This document shows, piece by piece, positions 36,202 to 44,472 of a stretch of 64,000 nt of DNA. The number at the start of each line of letters is the position of its first letter. The stretch's first letter is position 1. This stretch comes from Meridianimarinicoccus aquatilis (GTDB taxonomy: Bacteria > Pseudomonadota > Alphaproteobacteria > Rhodobacterales > Rhodobacteraceae), in the NCBI RefSeq assembly GCF_004358675.1, contig NZ_SMZO01000014.1, positions 1 to 64,000 on the forward strand. The letters are read 5' to 3'. A model generated the notes under the pieces. The model was not told the DNA's origin. It did no database searches and worked only from the letters and a program-made list of their open reading frames with translations. The position numbers and the translations under genes are program-made.

Positions 36202-36807
36202 ATGGCAAAATCCCTGGTAGGACAAAACATCGTGAAACCCTCCGCAGACAGCCTTGCCGCCTCGGCGCAAGCGGCCACGAAAAAGGGGCCGGCACCCGTC
36301 CATTTGTGGAATCCACCGTTTTGTGGGGACCTCGACATGGAAATCAAACGTGACGGCACATGGTTCTACATGGGGACACCCATCGGCAGACACGCACTGG
36401 TCAAGCTGTTTTCATCCATCCTGAAGCTTGAAGATGGAAATTACTATCTCGTCACCCCAGTCGAAAAAGTGGGCATTCGCGTTGAAGATGCCCCATTTCT
36501 GGCCACTGATGTGACGGCCACCGGTTCGGGGCCAGATCAGAAGCTGACATTCACCACCCAAGTCGGTGACACGGTCCAAGCTGGCGCCGATAATCCTATC
36601 CGCGTTCCGCGCAATCCTCAAACGGGGGAACCATCGCCCTATGTCATGGTCCGCGCTGGTCTTGAAGCGTTGATAGACCGCAAAAGCTTTTACAGGCTTG
36701 TCGATATGGGCGAGACTGCGCGCCACAACGATGCGGATTGGTTTGGCGTCTGGTCGGGCGGCGAATTCTTCCCGATCATCCCCGCAGCTGACCTTCCCGA
36801 CATGTGA
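36202..36807 (+). CDS. DUF1285 family protein
   Basis: 201 residues. HLWNPPFCGDLDMEIKRDGTWFYMGTPIGR and LVKLFSSILKLEDGNYYLVTPVEKVGI are the hallmark of DUF1285. Structures of the family show two small beta-rich subdomains with unknown ligand. It is conserved divergently to the MoxR operon in many Rhodobacterales (recollection, not checked), so a functional link is possible. There is no signal peptide, so it is probably cytoplasmic. Confidence 0.9.
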   Translation: MAKSLVGQNIVKPSADSLAASAQAATKKGPAPVHLWNPPFCGDLDMEIKRDGTWFYMGTPIGRHALVKLFSSILKLEDGNYYLVTPVEKVGIRVEDAPFLATDVTATGSGPDQKLTFTTQVGDTVQAGADNPIRVPRNPQTGEPSPYVMVRAGLEALIDRKSFYRLVDMGETARHNDADWFGVWSGGEFFPIIPAADLPDM

Positions 36808-36812
36808 CACCA

Positions 36813-36841
36813 GTCGGAACCGGCCAAACTGGCCGTCCGAC
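36813..36841 (+). terminator. Hairpin after DUF1285, terminator-like
   Basis: GTCGGA/TCCGAC outside and CGGCCA/TGGCCG inside form a compound stem with a two-base bulge, 6 bases after the DUF1285 stop. The nearest T-run (TTTTT) is 11 bases downstream, so it is weak as an intrinsic terminator. The gap up to 36982 holds nothing else recognisable besides the AGGAGG-like site of the next gene. Confidence 0.4.
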
Positions 36842-36982
36842 GTCTGGGGCGCTTTTTGGCGTGAGGTAGCCATTGGCACGGTGGGGGGCTGCCCGCAAAC
36901 GGCGAAGTCGTTGCACCCCTCTTGCAAACTGGCTCATTCGCGCCTTATGCAACGGCAACAAATGCACATATTCGGAGGCAAT

Positions 36983-37216
36983 ATGATCCCGCAACGCTAT
37001 GCTCAGGTGCTGTTCAGTTTACTTCTGAGCGGAATGATGTCGGCGATCGTGTCTGGTATCGTAACCCTTCGTACCAGCCCAATTGACCTTACCCTTCCGG
37101 GTATTTGGTTCAGTTCCTGGCTTTCAAGCTGGCTTATTGCGTTTCCTGCCGTGTTGGTCGTAGCGCCAATCACACGCCGCTTGGTCGCCAAATGGACCAA
37201 ACCGGACGGCAGCTAA
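36983..37216 (+). CDS. DUF2798 small membrane protein
   Basis: 77 residues from ATG 36983 with GGAGG 6 bases upstream. Two membrane helices (about 8-30 and 44-65) with LLSGMMSAIVSGIVTLR and SSWLIAFPAVLVVAPITRRLV match DUF2798, a family of two-helix proteins with unknown role. It converges with the cation diffusion facilitator gene, ending 10 bases from it. Confidence 0.85.
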   Translation: MIPQRYAQVLFSLLLSGMMSAIVSGIVTLRTSPIDLTLPGIWFSSWLSSWLIAFPAVLVVAPITRRLVAKWTKPDGS

Positions 37217-37226
37217 CGAGGCCAGT

Positions 37227-38165
37227 TCAAGTGCAATCGCCCCCGATGGTAGCGGGGTTGATGCACTCCGCCCCTGCGCTTTCCGTTTCAAGCGTGACCT
37301 GTTCAATTTGAAAGTCGTCCCGTAAGAGTTGCCGCACGGCGCTGCGCGTGGTCGCGTCATGTGCGGAACTGACCAACACAAGATGCGCCTGAAACGTCGC
37401 GCGCCGTTCGTCGATCTGCCACAAGTACATATTGTGCACGCCCACCACGCCATCGACACTCTGAACAGCCCGCGCAACCTTATGCGGGTCAATCCCCGGA
37501 GGGGCACCCAGCATCAAAATGCGAATGACAGGGCCGATATCGGTCAGCGCGTGCCACATGATGTAAACCGAGATACCGAGTGTCAGCAGCGGATCGACAA
37601 GTCGCCAGTCGAACAACATCACCAGAACGCCGCCCAAGATAACCGCAACCGATGTGCCGGCATCCGCAAGATTGTGCAAAAAAGCCGCGCGAATGTTGAG
37701 ACTATCTTTCGCCATGCTGTAAGTCAGAATGGCGGTTACCACATCGACCGTCAGCGCCAAACTCGCAACCGCAATGACGATCCAACCGGTCACGTCTGTT
37801 GGGTCGATGAGCCGCCAAACCGCTTCGTAAGCGAGATACACAGAAATCAGGACAAGTGTGGTGTAATTGACCAGCGCCGCCACGGTTTCAGCACGAGCGT
37901 AGCCAAAAGTCATGGACGCATCGCTTGGCCTGCGCGCTATTCGCCGTGCAACCAGCGCAATCACCAACGTCATCGCATCGCTCAGATTGTGAATCGCATC
38001 GGCGATCAAAGCGATTGAGCCAGACAGGATGCCACCAAATATCTGTCCGACCGTCAGCAGCACATTCGCGGCAACGGCCCAAGCCACACGGCGATCACCG
38101 CCGTTGTCCAGCAGGTGCACATGGTGTTTGTGGGAATGATGGTGATGGCGGTGGCGACGCGACAT
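37227..38165 (-). CDS. Cation diffusion facilitator (Zn/Co/Cd efflux) transporter
   Basis: 312 residues. A His-rich N-terminus (RRHRHHHHSHKHHVH) is followed by six helices. The metal site is visible as ADAIHNLSDAM in helix 2 and AAFLHNLADAGTS in helix 5, the HxxxD pairs of Zn-transporting CzcD/ZitB proteins. The C-terminal cytoplasmic dimer domain (KVARAVQSVDGVVGVHNMYLW) is complete. It exports divalent metal by proton exchange. It is a single gene; no metal-responsive operator was spotted. Confidence 0.93.
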   Translation of the reverse strand: MSRRHRHHHHSHKHHVHLLDNGGDRRVAWAVAANVLLTVGQIFGGILSGSIALIADAIHNLSDAMTLVIALVARRIARRPSDASMTFGYARAETVAALVNYTTLVLISVYLAYEAVWRLIDPTDVTGWIVIAVASLALTVDVVTAILTYSMAKDSLNIRAAFLHNLADAGTSVAVILGGVLVMLFDWRLVDPLLTLGISVYIMWHALTDIGPVIRILMLGAPPGIDPHKVARAVQSVDGVVGVHNMYLWQIDERRATFQAHLVLVSSAHDATTRSAVRQLLRDDFQIEQVTLETESAGAECINPATIGGDCT

Positions 38166-38183
38166 GCGGTTAGCTCAAATGGT

Positions 38184-38305
38184 TTACCCCGCGAAGGTCA
38201 ACCCGGCATAAAAAGCGTGTGCCCAGATCAGGTCGTCAACGGAACAATAAAAACCGCAGCGGCAAGCACGCATAGGGCAACGGTGTGGATAAGATGCAAC
38301 GACAT
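38184..38305 (-). pseudogene. Possible frameshifted tiny membrane-protein gene
   Basis: On the minus strand ATG 38305 opens MSLHLIHTVALCVLAAAV, a good membrane segment, and stops after 25 codons. One base shift within or after the GGTTTTTATT run joins it to VDDLIWAHAFYAGLTFAG, which ends at TAA 38184-38186. The joined product would be about 40 residues. No ribosome site is seen. This may be a relic, a real frameshift, a sequence error or chance. Confidence 0.25.
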
Positions 38306-38329
38306 TGGAGGGGAACTCTGGTCAAGGTG

Positions 38330-38356
38330 AAAAAACAGCAGCGACTGTCGCTGCTG
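38330..38356 (-). terminator. Intrinsic terminator in the CDF-polA gap
   Basis: On the minus strand CAGCAGCGA pairs with TCGCTGCTG (9 bp) across a 3-base loop and is followed by six T. It lies 60 bases downstream of the relic VPLPA-like reading frame, which suggests that region was or is a transcription unit on the minus strand. Confidence 0.8.
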
Positions 38357-38416
38357 CTGTATCAAGTGGGCATCCAAACCCGTGCATCAAGACCCCGGAC
38401 ACCCTGTCGCAGCCTG

Positions 38417-38637
38417 TCAACTTTGGCGGCGGCTCAGGCGGATCATGCAAAGCGCCGCAAAAGCAACACACCCGTCGCCGGAAAGGGGTATTCCCTCTGA
38501 ACTCGGGAGCTTTCCAAGGTTCTAACCGTGGTCCCGAAAGAGTCGAAATCAAAATAGTCGCCAGCGTTAAGGGTTTCACCGGGCAGCTCTGGCAGCGCAG
38601 CGGCGCGCAACGCCACAACAAGCGCCAATGCGCTCAA
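38417..38637 (-). pseudogene. Frameshifted small VPLPA-CTERM-type gene relic
   Basis: The frame opens at TTG 38637 (GGGG at a suitable distance) with LSALALVVALRAAALPEL, a signal-peptide-like start. It continues through GDYFDFDSFGTTVRTLESS and reaches FPATGVLLL before a stop at 38443. Adding one base at that point switches to AALCMIRLSRRQS and a stop at 38417. The joined tail, PATG plus a hydrophobic run plus an RLSRRQ basic end, is the exact layout of a VPLPA/PEP-CTERM sorting signal. The product would be about 73 residues, short for the class, so internal loss is possible. A terminator follows. Confidence 0.5.
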
Positions 38638-38717
38638 AAGCTCTTCCCCCTATCCGATTAGCCTTATCAATCGTTCACAGCTTGCTCGCCATACGGGGTC
38701 AGAGGCGCAGAACTTGA
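38638..38717. other. Rest of the CDF-polA gap
   Basis: The gap 38166-38717 carries no intact gene that could be supported. The last 80 bases before the polA stop hold no hairpin with a T-run, no repeat and no tRNA. The rest of the gap is described under the two relic frames and the terminator. Confidence 0.5.
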
Positions 38718-41504
38718 TCAATGAGCGTCGCTCCAGTTCGAACCGGATCCAGCGTCTACCGTCAGCGGGACGGTCAGATTGACTGCGGGCATTGATGCGT
38801 TTTCCATGATCTCGCGCACGCGTTGCGTGACTGTATCAACCGCCTCTGCATCCACCTCGAACAACAGTTCGTCGTGCACCTGTAGAAGCATGGTCGCCGG
38901 AAGATCTGCTATGGCGTCCGGCATACGGATCATTGCCCGCCGGATCACATCAGCCGCCGTACCTTGAATCGGCGCATTTATCGCCGCGCGTTTGGCAAAG
39001 CCAGCCCGCGGGCCACTGGCAGAAATCTCGGGTGTGTGGATCTTGCGGCCAAACAACGTCTGCACAAAACCGTGTTCCTTGGCAAAGGCCGTCGTGTCGG
39101 CCATGTAATCCTTGATGCCGGGAAACCGTTCGAAATAGCGGTCAATGAATCCCTGCGCTTCGGCGCGCGGAATGCGTAGGTTTCGCGCCAGCCCAAAGCC
39201 GGAAATCCCATAAATGACCCCGAAATTGATCGCCTTTGCCTGACGGCGCACATCCGGCGTCATTTCGTCCAGCGGGACGTTGAACATCTCGGAGGCGGTC
39301 AGCGCGTGAATATCCTGCCCTTCGCGAAACGCCTGCTTCAACTCTTCGATCCCGGCGATATGCGCCAAAATCCGCAACTCGATCTGGCTGTAATCCAGCG
39401 CGAGCAACACCTTGCCCTCTTCGGCAACAAACGCCTGTCGAATGCGCCGCCCCTCTTCGGACCGGATCGGGATATTTTGCAGGTTGGGGTCAGTCGATGC
39501 CAGCCGCCCGGTCGCCGCCCCGGCAATCGAATAGCTGGTGTGCACACGCCCGGTGTCTGGGTTGATATGGTCCTGAAGTGCGTCGGTATAGGTCGATTTC
39601 AGCTTTGACAGTTGCCGCCAATCCAGCACGCGGGCGGGCAAGTCGTATTCGGTGGCCAGATCTTCCAGCACATCGGCACCTGTGGCATACGCGCCCGTCT
39701 TGCCTTTTTTGCCACCGGTCAAACCCATCTTGTCGAACAGAATTTCTCCCAATTGCTTCGGGCTACCGACGTTGAAAGTCTCACCTGCAAGTTCGTGAAT
39801 TTCAGCCTCTAGCCCGGCCATCTTCTGCGCAAAGGCCGAAGACATGCGGCTCAGCGTCTGGCGATCCACCTTGATGCCCGCGCGTTCCATGCCAGCCAGA
39901 ACAGGGACCAGTGGGCGCTCCATCGTCTCATAAACGGTGGTCACTTTGGCAGTGTGCAGACGCGGCTTCAACGCGTGCCACAGGCGGAGCGTGATATCGG
40001 CATCCTCGGCCGCATAGGGCGCAGCTTTGTCGAGCGACACACGATCAAAGGTGATCGCGGACTTACCGGACCCCAGAAGCGGTTTGATCGGGATCGGCGT
40101 GTGATCCAGATAGCGCTCGCTCAGCGTGTCCATCCCGTGCCCGTGCAACCCGGCATGCTGCGCATAAGAGATCAACATCGTGTCGTCGATTGGAGCCACA
40201 TTTATGCCAAAACGCCAAAGGATCTTGGCGTCATACTTCATGTTTTGGCCGATTTTCAGAATCGAGGGGTCTTCCAGAACGGGTTTGAGCATCTCGATAC
40301 AGGTGTCGAAATCCATCTGCCCTTCAGCCAAATCGTCGGAGCCAAACAGATCATCCCTGTCGGCGGCCTTGTGGCGCAGCGGGATGTAGCAGGCGCGCCC
40401 AATTTCAACGGCAAGGCTGACGCCCACCAAATCAGCGCGCATATCGTCCAGCCCAGTGGTTTCGGTATCCACCGCGACCCAACCACGATCCACGATCCGG
40501 TCAATCCATACCTGCAACGCAGCCGCATCGCGGACCACCTCGTATTTGTCGGGATCAAATGGGACCACCTCTGCCTCGACCTGCGGCGCGGCCGGTTCAG
40601 GCACAGCCGGGGCGGCAACCCCCATCCGGTCACTGACCCGCTTGGTCAGGGTCCGGAATTCCATTTCGGACAAAAATGCGAGCAGGGTTTCTGCGTCCGG
40701 GTCGCGCACTTCCAGATCATCCAGCGTGAAAGGCAGCGTCATCGACGTATCCAGCCGCACCAATTCACGCGAAAGGCGGATCTGGTCAGCATGATCAATC
40801 AGGGTCTGCCGACGCTTTGGCTGTTTGATTTCGCCAGCACGTTCCAACAGCGTATCGAGATCGCCATATTCGTTGATCAACAGCGCGGCCGTCTTGATGC
40901 CGATACCGGGTGCGCCGGGCACATTATCGACGCTGTCGCCGGCCAATGCTTGGACGTCAACAACACGGTCAGGACCAACGCCAAACTTGGCTTCAACCCC
41001 TTCCACATCAATGCGCAGGTTCTTCATTGCATCCAGCATCTCGACGCCCCCGCCAACAAGCTGCATCAAATCCTTGTCTGAACTGATGATCGTGACACGC
41101 CCGCCTGCTTCGCGCGCCTGACACGACAGGGTCGCGATGATATCGTCCGCCTCGAACCCTTCCAGTTCCTCGCAAGCCACATTAAAGGCACGGGTTGCAT
41201 CCCGTGTCAGGGGGATCTGCGGGCGAAGATCTTCGGGCATCGCATCGCGGTTAGCCTTGTACTGATCGTACAGGTCATTGCGAAACGTGTGGCTGCCCTT
41301 GTCAAAGATCACCGCCGCATGGGTGGGCGCATCCGGCCCGTCGTTGCCGTCGATGTAGCGCAGTAGCATATTGCAAAAGCCCGAGACCGCCCCGACGGGC
41401 AGCCCGTCGGACTTTCGCGTAAGCGGCGGCAGCGCGTGATAGGCCCTGAAAATAAAGGCCGACCCGTCGATAAGATGAAGGTGGTGTCCCTTGCCGAATG
41501 CCAT
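38718..41504 (-). CDS. polA: DNA polymerase I
   Basis: 928 residues with all three domains. The 5'-nuclease domain (about 1-300) starts HLHLIDGSAFIFRAYHAL. The 3'-5' exonuclease is intact, with Exo I VAVDTETTGLD, Exo II GQNMKYDAKIL and Exo III YAAEDADITLRL, so proofreading is expected. The polymerase domain has motif A ALDYSQIELRILAH, motif B RRQAKAINFGVIYGISGFGL and motif C LQVHDELLFEV. It fills gaps and removes Okazaki primers. It is a single gene; start ATG 41504. Confidence 0.98.
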   Translation of the reverse strand: MAFGKGHHLHLIDGSAFIFRAYHALPPLTRKSDGLPVGAVSGFCNMLLRYIDGNDGPDAPTHAAVIFDKGSHTFRNDLYDQYKANRDAMPEDLRPQIPLTRDATRAFNVACEELEGFEADDIIATLSCQAREAGGRVTIISSDKDLMQLVGGGVEMLDAMKNLRIDVEGVEAKFGVGPDRVVDVQALAGDSVDNVPGAPGIGIKTAALLINEYGDLDTLLERAGEIKQPKRRQTLIDHADQIRLSRELVRLDTSMTLPFTLDDLEVRDPDAETLLAFLSEMEFRTLTKRVSDRMGVAAPAVPEPAAPQVEAEVVPFDPDKYEVVRDAAALQVWIDRIVDRGWVAVDTETTGLDDMRADLVGVSLAVEIGRACYIPLRHKAADRDDLFGSDDLAEGQMDFDTCIEMLKPVLEDPSILKIGQNMKYDAKILWRFGINVAPIDDTMLISYAQHAGLHGHGMDTLSERYLDHTPIPIKPLLGSGKSAITFDRVSLDKAAPYAAEDADITLRLWHALKPRLHTAKVTTVYETMERPLVPVLAGMERAGIKVDRQTLSRMSSAFAQKMAGLEAEIHELAGETFNVGSPKQLGEILFDKMGLTGGKKGKTGAYATGADVLEDLATEYDLPARVLDWRQLSKLKSTYTDALQDHINPDTGRVHTSYSIAGAATGRLASTDPNLQNIPIRSEEGRRIRQAFVAEEGKVLLALDYSQIELRILAHIAGIEELKQAFREGQDIHALTASEMFNVPLDEMTPDVRRQAKAINFGVIYGISGFGLARNLRIPRAEAQGFIDRYFERFPGIKDYMADTTAFAKEHGFVQTLFGRKIHTPEISASGPRAGFAKRAAINAPIQGTAADVIRRAMIRMPDAIADLPATMLLQVHDELLFEVDAEAVDTVTQRVREIMENASMPAVNLTVPLTVDAGSGSNWSDAH

Positions 41505-41588
41505 GCCGCGTTCCCGTCCGTGCCAAAACTGCCTGCTGCTACTTAATCGCAGTCGGCAAGCTTGGCGAACAGGTTTTCCGGCTATGGA

Positions 41589-41780
41589 TTAGTCGGCGTC
41601 TGCGATCTTGTCCGCAAAGCTGCTGTGGATGATCTTCTTGTCGCAGTAGCCACATTCGACCCAACCTTTGTCCTTCGGGATCGAATACCACACGCGGGGG
41701 TGGCCAAGTGCGCCTTCGCCGCCATCGCACGCCACGCGCCAGGCATCGACAATCTCGGTCTCGGGGGGGGCGATGGGCAT
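41589..41780 (-). CDS. Zinc-finger (zf-CHCC, NDUFS6-like) protein
   Basis: 63 residues with GAGAGGA before ATG 41780. The putative zinc ligands Cys18, His27, Cys43 and Cys46 follow C-x8-H-x15-C-x2-C as in the NDUFS6/zf-CHCC family ([16 protein letters not shown] and VECGYCDKK). In alphaproteobacteria such proteins accompany complex I or act as small zinc-binding assembly factors; the role of this copy is not shown by context. It is divergent from the ABC ATPase. Confidence 0.88.
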   Translation of the reverse strand: MPIAPPETEIVDAWRVACDGGEGALGHPRVWYSIPKDKGWVECGYCDKKIIHSSFADKIADAD

Positions 41781-41929
41781 GGGCGTCCTCTCTTGATGGC
41801 TCGCTTAGGGATATCTGTCGGCCTAGCGGTTGCCGCAGGCCAAAGGGCAGCATAGATCATGGCATACAATACAAATCCGCTGCGTCGCGGCAAGCCCGCC
41901 ATGGGCGCGTAACAAGCACGAGGGCCAAG

Positions 41930-42859
41930 ATGTCACAGAATGCGATCGAATTCAAAGGCGTGACAAAGACCTATGCCGGTCAGGGAAAGTCTGGCCCCAA
42001 GCACGCGCTCAAGGGGATCGACCTGACCATTCCGGCGGGGTCCATTTTTGGACTCTTGGGGCCGAACGGTGCCGGCAAGTCAACGATGATCAACATACTG
42101 GCCGGGCTGGTCAACAAGACCAGTGGCAAAGTCGGGATCTGGGGATTCGATCAGGACGTGAACCCAAGGCAATCGCGCGCCGCCATCGGGGTGATGCCCC
42201 AGGAATTGAACCTTGATCCATTCTTTTCGCCACGCGGCGCACTGGAGGTTCAGGCCGGTTTGTACGGTGTTCCGAAATCCGAACGCCGTACTGATGAAAT
42301 TCTTGAGATGATCGGCCTGACCGACAAGGCAGATGCCTATGCCCGTTCACTGTCAGGGGGCATGCGGCGGCGGCTTTTGCTCGGGAAGGCGTTGGTGCAC
42401 CGGCCACATATCCTCGTGCTTGATGAACCCACTGCCGGTGTGGACATCGAATTGCGCCAGATGTTGTGGCGCAACGTCCGGCGACTGAACGAGGAAGACG
42501 GGATGACCATCATTCTGACCACCCACTATCTCGAAGAAGCGCAGCAGATGTGTGACGAGATTGCCATCATCAATCATGGCGAAATGGTTGTGCGCGACAC
42601 GACCGCAAATCTGCTTGGCCGGTTGGATGCAAAAACGCTCGTGATCACACCTGAAGCCGAACCGAGCCACCTGCCGACCATTGAAGGCGTCAAGATCAGC
42701 CAGCGACCCGGTGGTAAAATTGCCTTTGATTTCAACCGCAGCGCCACAACGCCCGGCGCCATTCTCGACGCTGTGCGCGATGCTGGTATCTCACTGCGGG
42801 ACGTCGCGACCGAAGAACCGGATTTGGAGGACGTGTTCCTCGCTCTGACGCATTCGTAA
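41930..42859 (+). CDS. ABC transporter ATPase (ABC-2/DrrA type) without adjacent permease
   Basis: 309 residues from ATG 41930 behind GAGGG; the frame back to 41708 runs through the divergent gene and was rejected. Walker A GPNGAGKST (44-52), signature SLSGGMRRRLLLGKAL, Walker B ILVLDEPTAGVD and THYLEEAQ are typical of YadG/CcmA/DrrA exporters. The C-terminal 80 residues form the usual variable domain. Its ABC-2 permease is not downstream: the next gene is on the other strand. It must work with a permease elsewhere, or the partner was separated. Confidence 0.9.
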   Translation: MSQNAIEFKGVTKTYAGQGKSGPKHALKGIDLTIPAGSIFGLLGPNGAGKSTMINILAGLVNKTSGKVGIWGFDQDVNPRQSRAAIGVMPQELNLDPFFSPRGALEVQAGLYGVPKSERRTDEILEMIGLTDKADAYARSLSGGMRRRLLLGKALVHRPHILVLDEPTAGVDIELRQMLWRNVRRLNEEDGMTIILTTHYLEEAQQMCDEIAIINHGEMVVRDTTANLLGRLDAKTLVITPEAEPSHLPTIEGVKISQRPGGKIAFDFNRSATTPGAILDAVRDAGISLRDVATEEPDLEDVFLALTHS

Positions 42860-42898
42860 AGTTTGATGGGTGGTGTTTACCCTTGGTAACACGCTTGG

Positions 42899-43336
42899 TC
42901 AGGCCCTGCGTTTGTCTACGGGCACTGCGTCGATAATCAGATCATCATCCCATTTCGAAACTGTCGCGCTGTGTTGCTGATCTGCGCTCAAGTCTGCGTC
43001 CCAAACGGTGAAGACGTCGTCTGAACTGTACATTGCAGGTTCGGATTGACCGAGCTGCGCCGCAACATGTTCGCGCCACGCCCCATAGCAGACAGCGAGG
43101 ATCACGCAGGTCAGGGACCCGGCCCAGCCGATCAACAGCGAGGCGACCGCACTATAGCCAAAAAGCAGGGACAGAATGCAGAAGCCTGCCAAAAACCCAA
43201 AGCCCAGAACAACAATCGCCACTGGCCCGCCCCGTGTCTGCGCCTCTTCCCACTCTTCATTGTCGCCGCTGACAAAGCGGCGGGTGGCTTGCCCTTTTGG
43301 GGGGGTGCGCATGTGTTTTGCGGGTTTGGCGGACAT
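42899..43336 (-). CDS. Two-helix membrane protein of unknown function
   Basis: 145 residues with AAAGG before ATG 43336. Two adjacent hydrophobic segments (about 38-60 and 65-87) lie between a basic N-terminus (MSAKPAKHMRTPPKGQATRR) and an acidic C-terminus (MYSSDDVFTVWDADLSADQQ). No family was recognised. The 110 bases upstream are AT-rich and include CGCACATCGCGCATCGCG repeats, likely its promoter region. Confidence 0.7.
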   Translation of the reverse strand: MSAKPAKHMRTPPKGQATRRFVSGDNEEWEEAQTRGGPVAIVVLGFGFLAGFCILSLLFGYSAVASLLIGWAGSLTCVILAVCYGAWREHVAAQLGQSEPAMYSSDDVFTVWDADLSADQQHSATVSKWDDDLIIDAVPVDKRRA

Positions 43337-43446
43337 AAGTCATACCTTTTGTGATGTTCCTCATAACCACATCGCACATCGCGCATCGCGGCAAAACGAA
43401 ATTGAGATGCCACGCTTAACATATTAAAATTGCTGAAATTTTTTGA

Positions 43447-44433
43447 CTATTTTGCGACGCGCAGAACGATCTTTCCGATGTGTTTGCTGCTTTCCATCAA
43501 CGCATGAGCCTTTGCCGCTTCGGTCAGGTCAAAGGTGCTGTCGATCAGCGGCGCGAACCGGCCACCAGCAATCATTGGCCAGACCCGAGCTTCGATGTCT
43601 TCCGCAATTCGCGCCTTGGCGACATCCGATTGCGGCCGCAAGGTTGACCCTGTGATGGTCAACCGGCGCAACATGATCTGGGCGAAATTCAACTCGACTT
43701 TCGGGCTTTCCAGAAACGCAATCTGAACCAACCGCCCATCATTTGCCAACGCCTTGATGTTACGCGGTATGTAGCTGCCGCCGACCATATCAAGGATCAG
43801 GTTTGCCCCGCCTTCCGCCCGCAAGACCTCCACATAGTCTGCCTCGTGGTAGTTGATCGCCTGCTCTGCCCCAAGTTTTTCACAAACTGCACACTTTTCA
43901 GCGGATCCCGCTGTCGCAAAGACCCGTGCCCCAAGAGCCGTCGCAATTTGGATCGCAGTCGTTCCAATGCCGGACGATCCACCATGAACTAAAAACCGTT
44001 CCCCCGCTTGCAACCCGCCGCGCATGACCACATTGGACCAAACCGTGAAACAGGTCTCGGGAAGGCAAGCTGCCATGCGCAAATCCAGCCCGGCTGGAAT
44101 TGGCAGTGCGTGCGCTGCGGGCGTGGTGACATACTCAGCATATCCACCGCCGGGCAACAGGGCGCAGACCTGATCACCCGGTTTGTACCGACTGACCGCA
44201 GCGCCAACTGCCACAACTTCGCCCGATGCTTCTAGCCCCGGCAAATCGGACGCGCCCGGCGGTGCCTTATACGCGCCCGCCCGTTGCAAGGCATCTGGTC
44301 GGTTCACCCCCGCAAAGGCCACCTTGATCAGGATTTCGTCGGCCTTTGGCTCTGGCACCTGACGCGTCACAGGCACCAAAACCTCCGGACCGCCGGGTTT
44401 GGAAATTTCTATCGCATGCATGGTCTTAGTCAT
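43447..44433 (-). CDS. NAD(P)H-quinone oxidoreductase, PIG3/QOR type
   Basis: 328 residues of the zinc-free medium-chain dehydrogenase/reductase family. The GroES-like N-domain has GVNRPDALQRAGAYKAPPGASDLPGLEASGEV. The Rossmann motif VHGGSSGIGTTAIQIATALGARVFATAGS binds NAD(P)H. The catalytic zinc cysteines of alcohol dehydrogenases are absent. The pattern is that of PIG3/TP53I3-like quinone reductases. It probably reduces small quinones or enones and is cytosolic. It stands alone. Confidence 0.9.
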   Translation of the reverse strand: MTKTMHAIEISKPGGPEVLVPVTRQVPEPKADEILIKVAFAGVNRPDALQRAGAYKAPPGASDLPGLEASGEVVAVGAAVSRYKPGDQVCALLPGGGYAEYVTTPAAHALPIPAGLDLRMAACLPETCFTVWSNVVMRGGLQAGERFLVHGGSSGIGTTAIQIATALGARVFATAGSAEKCAVCEKLGAEQAINYHEADYVEVLRAEGGANLILDMVGGSYIPRNIKALANDGRLVQIAFLESPKVELNFAQIMLRRLTITGSTLRPQSDVAKARIAEDIEARVWPMIAGGRFAPLIDSTFDLTEAAKAHALMESSKHIGKIVLRVAK

Positions 44434-44472
44434 TTCAGCATAACATCCAATGAATGTTCCTTGCGCAACCCG

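Noticed and set aside
38166-38330. tRNA-like gene near TTAGCTCAAATGGTT
   Set aside because: The stretch looks like a D-arm at first, but no T-arm GGTTCGANNC at the right distance and no acceptor stem can be formed.
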